Positions 36,092-38,504 of a stretch of 38,504 nt of DNA are shown in pieces; position 1 is the stretch's first letter; each line of letters starts with the position of its first letter. The stretch lies in the NCBI GenBank assembly GCA_028702495.1, contig JAQVOS010000008.1, positions 1 through 38,504 on the forward strand, read 5' to 3'. Below the pieces are notes generated by a model, which was not told where the DNA came from, searched no databases, and worked only from the letters and a program-made list of their open reading frames with translations. The translations under genes and the position numbers were made by a program. The DNA is from Bacilli bacterium (lineage in GTDB: Bacteria > Bacillota_I > Bacilli_A > ML615J-28 > CAG-698).

Positions 36092-37785
36092 CTACACTTT
36101 GAACATTTTTTTTATAAGATTCGCTATTCCATTAATTACTCCGCCAATACCAACTTGTGCAATTAGTTTCTTGCCATATGAGCCAGTAAATATGGATTTA
36201 AAGTGTTTAGGCTGGAACCATCCACCATTAATTTTAATAGCTTTGTTTCCCGAATAATTACCTACTGTATTAACAGCAGCATTTAAAATAATATCAACCC
36301 CAAATTGCTTCCAACTCTTTGTTTTCCAAACAAGAACGTTTTCCAAAAAATCAAAAATAGCTTGAACTGCTCCTCCAGCAAAAGCCGCAATTAAATTTTC
36401 CCCTGGAGTAAAACAAGGTATCATCATTAATAGTGTTGCGTTAACTGCTGTCCCTAATGCAGAACCAAGCACACCTTTGAAAATGTTTTACCTTTCAACC
36501 CCGCAATAACATTAGAGGCTAATTGTGCGACGGCTCCAATTACAGAAGCTGTTATAGCAACAGCAAGAATAACAGGAAGTCCAAACTCTCCCGTTGAATC
36601 GCTGGACATAATTTGATTATCATTACAATAAGTAAACAGATTTGTTCCCAGCAATTCACCTTGTGTTAGAATTAGTATACTTACATCATCTGCATTCATA
36701 AATCTACCAACCAGAGCATCATAATATCTAGAATTTAAGTAATAAAAGCCAGTTTCAGTATCATAATAATAACTCTTGAATCTAAATGGATTGATATTTC
36801 CTAAATCAATACCACTTGTATCCGTGATACTTAATATATTCCCATATGCATCATATACGTATTTTACAAGGATAGTTCCATTACGATCAGCAATCGCAAT
36901 AATGTCATTTTGTAGATTTTTAATGTATTGATAAAAAACACCTTTATAATTAAACCCAATAATATTATCGTTAGAATCATAATAATAATCTAAAATAATA
37001 TTACCATCATAATCTTCTGGATCAATAAATCTAACCTCTTTAAGAATCTTTGAGTCTTCTAGTGTATAAGTGGTTATTACTCCATTGACAGTTTTCGATG
37101 TCCTAATCCCATTAGCATTATAACTATAAAGATAAGTATTAATCCCATCAAATAGCTGAGTAATGGATCGTTGATCATAGGTAACAGTATAACCTCTATA
37201 GTTTAGTGGATTACCAATGGTTTGATAATTACCGACATTATAAGTCACTCCACCATTTGTGATGGTTTGTAGTTGATCTAGCCAACCAGTAGATGAATAG
37301 GTTAAAGAGATAGTTGAAGTAACATCATTTGCATCTCTTGAAACATTACAGATATTACCACGTTCATCATAGGTGTAATTTGTTATAACATAATCACTAC
37401 CAAACATCAATTCATGCATCATTAATGCGTTTGTTAAATCATCATAATAGAAAAATTCAACATAATTAGGTGTTAGGCTCCCATTATCATAACGAGTAAT
37501 ACTTGTAATATTGTTATGACTATCATAAGTATATGTAAATTTCATCAAATCAGTTGTAATATTGTTCACTGTTTTTTGAATATTTAATTCTTTGATTCGA
37601 ATGTTTCATAATTGGTTGTTGTTTGATCGACTGTTTTTGTGAAAGAATCATAAGTATAATTTGAAGTAATGGTTGCTGATGAAGCAATTATAGCAATATT
37701 TTCTAATTTATTCAAGCCGTTTTCTTGATAATTGTAACTTTTTTGTGTTGTGTTAAAATTAATGTGAGACTAAAGTTGCAACAAA
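36092..37785 (-). pseudogene. RHS/YD-repeat protein C-terminal region, interrupted by two frameshifts and truncated at its 5' side
   Basis: YD repeats (YTYDSHNNITSI, YTYDERGNICNV, YVYDAYGNILSI) and RHS core FRFKSYYYDTETGFYYLNSRYYDALVGRFMNADD in ORF 36454-37569. ORF 36092-36472 continues it after a 1-nt shift; own translation upstream gives NYTYDSFTKTVDQTTTNYETFESKN* in another frame. Confidence 0.8.
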
Positions 37786-37807
37786 TGATAATCAACTTAC
37801 AATTAAA

Positions 37808-37866
37808 TTACCTTTCGTGTTTTAGTAGGGGCTTTTGTGTTTTTATTACCCTATCGTGTTTTAGTT
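37808..37866. repeat. Three CGTGTTTTAGT-like repeats (about 20-bp spacing)
   Basis: CGTGTTTTAGT at 37816, TGTGTTTTTAT at 37836, CGTGTTTTAGT at 37855. Confidence 0.75.
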
Positions 37867-37925
37867 GTATGATAATATGAAAAAAGCCTAGTAAAATGCT
37901 CTGATCAACACTCACTAGGTTGGAT

Positions 37926-37995
37926 TGCGAAACGAAGAAAGGAGAAATTATCCTATTTTCGCAACAAAAAAGGTTTGAAAACACTGTATCAAACC
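37926..37995. repeat. Dispersed direct repeat copy 2
   Basis: See 35002-35069. Confidence 0.9.
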
Positions 37996-38012
37996 TATGG
38001 TTCTTATATGTC

Positions 38013-38062
38013 TTGTCATAACCAAGTTTGTGCCACTTTTGAGGTTGTCACAACCAAGTTTG
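38013..38062. repeat. Two TTGTCAYAACCAAGTTTG repeats, 32-bp period
   Basis: TTGTCATAACCAAGTTTG at 38013 and TTGTCACAACCAAGTTTG at 38045. Confidence 0.85.
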
Positions 38063-38171
38063 CTATGTGATTAGTATGGAATTTGTTAGTATGTATATGA
38101 TATAAAAACCCACTGTTCAAAAACCATACCAATCCACTTTTGGATTTTCTATATTTGCCATCATTCACCTT

Positions 38172-38504
38172 TTAATCGTTTTGTAAGTTATTCTTCATCT
38201 TCCATAAAGCCATTGGATGTTCTTTTAATCTATCTGCTATTGCTTTATCAAATAGTAGTTCTGGATTAAATTCACCAGCATTAAAGGAATCTATATATTT
38301 TTGTTCAGTTTCAGTTAACTTAAATAACGTTTCAATAAATTGGCTTACTGTTTGTTTAAAATCATCGATATCTATTGTTTCACCAACATGTAGCAATGGA
38401 ATAAGATTACGTTTTATTGCACTAAAAGACAGATTTTCCATGTTTTTCTTAAACTGATTCAATAAATCACCAAATGGTTGAAATTCATTTGACATTAAAA
38501 GATA
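38172..38504 (-). CDS. AbiEii/AbiGii-type nucleotidyltransferase toxin, C-terminal part; frame open to the right edge
   Basis: C-terminus TEQKYIDSFNAGEFNPELLFDKAIADRLKEHPMALWKMKN resembles the AbiEii family end (G-x-x-xPELLF...HPMALWK); no stop between 38495 and 38504 in frame. Confidence 0.65.
   Translation of the reverse strand, partial: YLLMSNEFQPFGDLLNQFKKNMENLSFSAIKRNLIPLLHVGETIDIDDFKQTVSQFIETLFKLTETEQKYIDSFNAGEFNPELLFDKAIADRLKEHPMALWKMKNNLQND

Noticed and set aside
36454-36472. Programmed ribosomal frameshift between the two RHS ORFs
   Set aside because: The junction TTTTCAAAGGTGTGC lacks a clear canonical slippery heptamer plus structure, and a second frameshift upstream plus 5' truncation make decay or sequencing error more likely.
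35110-38062. CRISPR array
   Set aside because: Repeats are 10-18 bp with short 11-21 bp linkers and few copies; no cas genes. Not a CRISPR geometry.
1-38504. tRNA, rRNA or well-known riboswitch
   Set aside because: None recognised by eye in intergenic regions; a covariance-model scan (Infernal/tRNAscan-SE) would be needed to exclude them.

Overview
Low-GC, Firmicutes/Mollicutes-relative-like chromosomal window (standard stop usage, Gram-positive PolC, strong AAGGAGG-type RBSs); taxonomy is inference. About the first 26 kb is dense, intact core and metabolic sequence: partial aroA, a Bax-inhibitor-1/YccA protein, polC, a CitE-like/hemolysin III fusion, a GalK-GalT fusion, an Hsp20 gene with tandem CIRCE sites, a DUF1858-like gene, an FRG-domain protein, a NrdI-like flavodoxin/rubredoxin/flavodiiron operon, a membrane pyrophosphatase, an ECF sigma/RsgI-like anti-sigma/RsgI-domain lipoprotein cluster, an acyltransferase, and a transaldolase-like/tdh/kbl/sda operon. 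About 26.0-35.3 kb carries ABC exporters, a decayed sugar-ABC ATPase and a GH16 lipoprotein, and is bracketed by a 63-bp inverted repeat. About 35-38.5 kb is accessory: phased direct-repeat arrays resembling transposon ends, duplicated hairpins, a frameshifted RHS protein with downstream small ORFs, and the C-terminal part of an AbiEii-type toxin. The most distinctive signals are: (1) a 32-nt two-block promoter-like motif with identical 11-nt spacer upstream of both the ECF sigma gene and the RsgI-domain lipoprotein gene; (2) a degenerate CitE-like barrel fused to a hemolysin III/PAQR membrane domain, directly downstream of a GalK-GalT fusion; (3) exact 21-bp-phased TTCGTACCCC repeats and related arrays; (4) a perfect 27-bp palindrome on the promoter of the NrdI-rubredoxin-flavodiiron operon.
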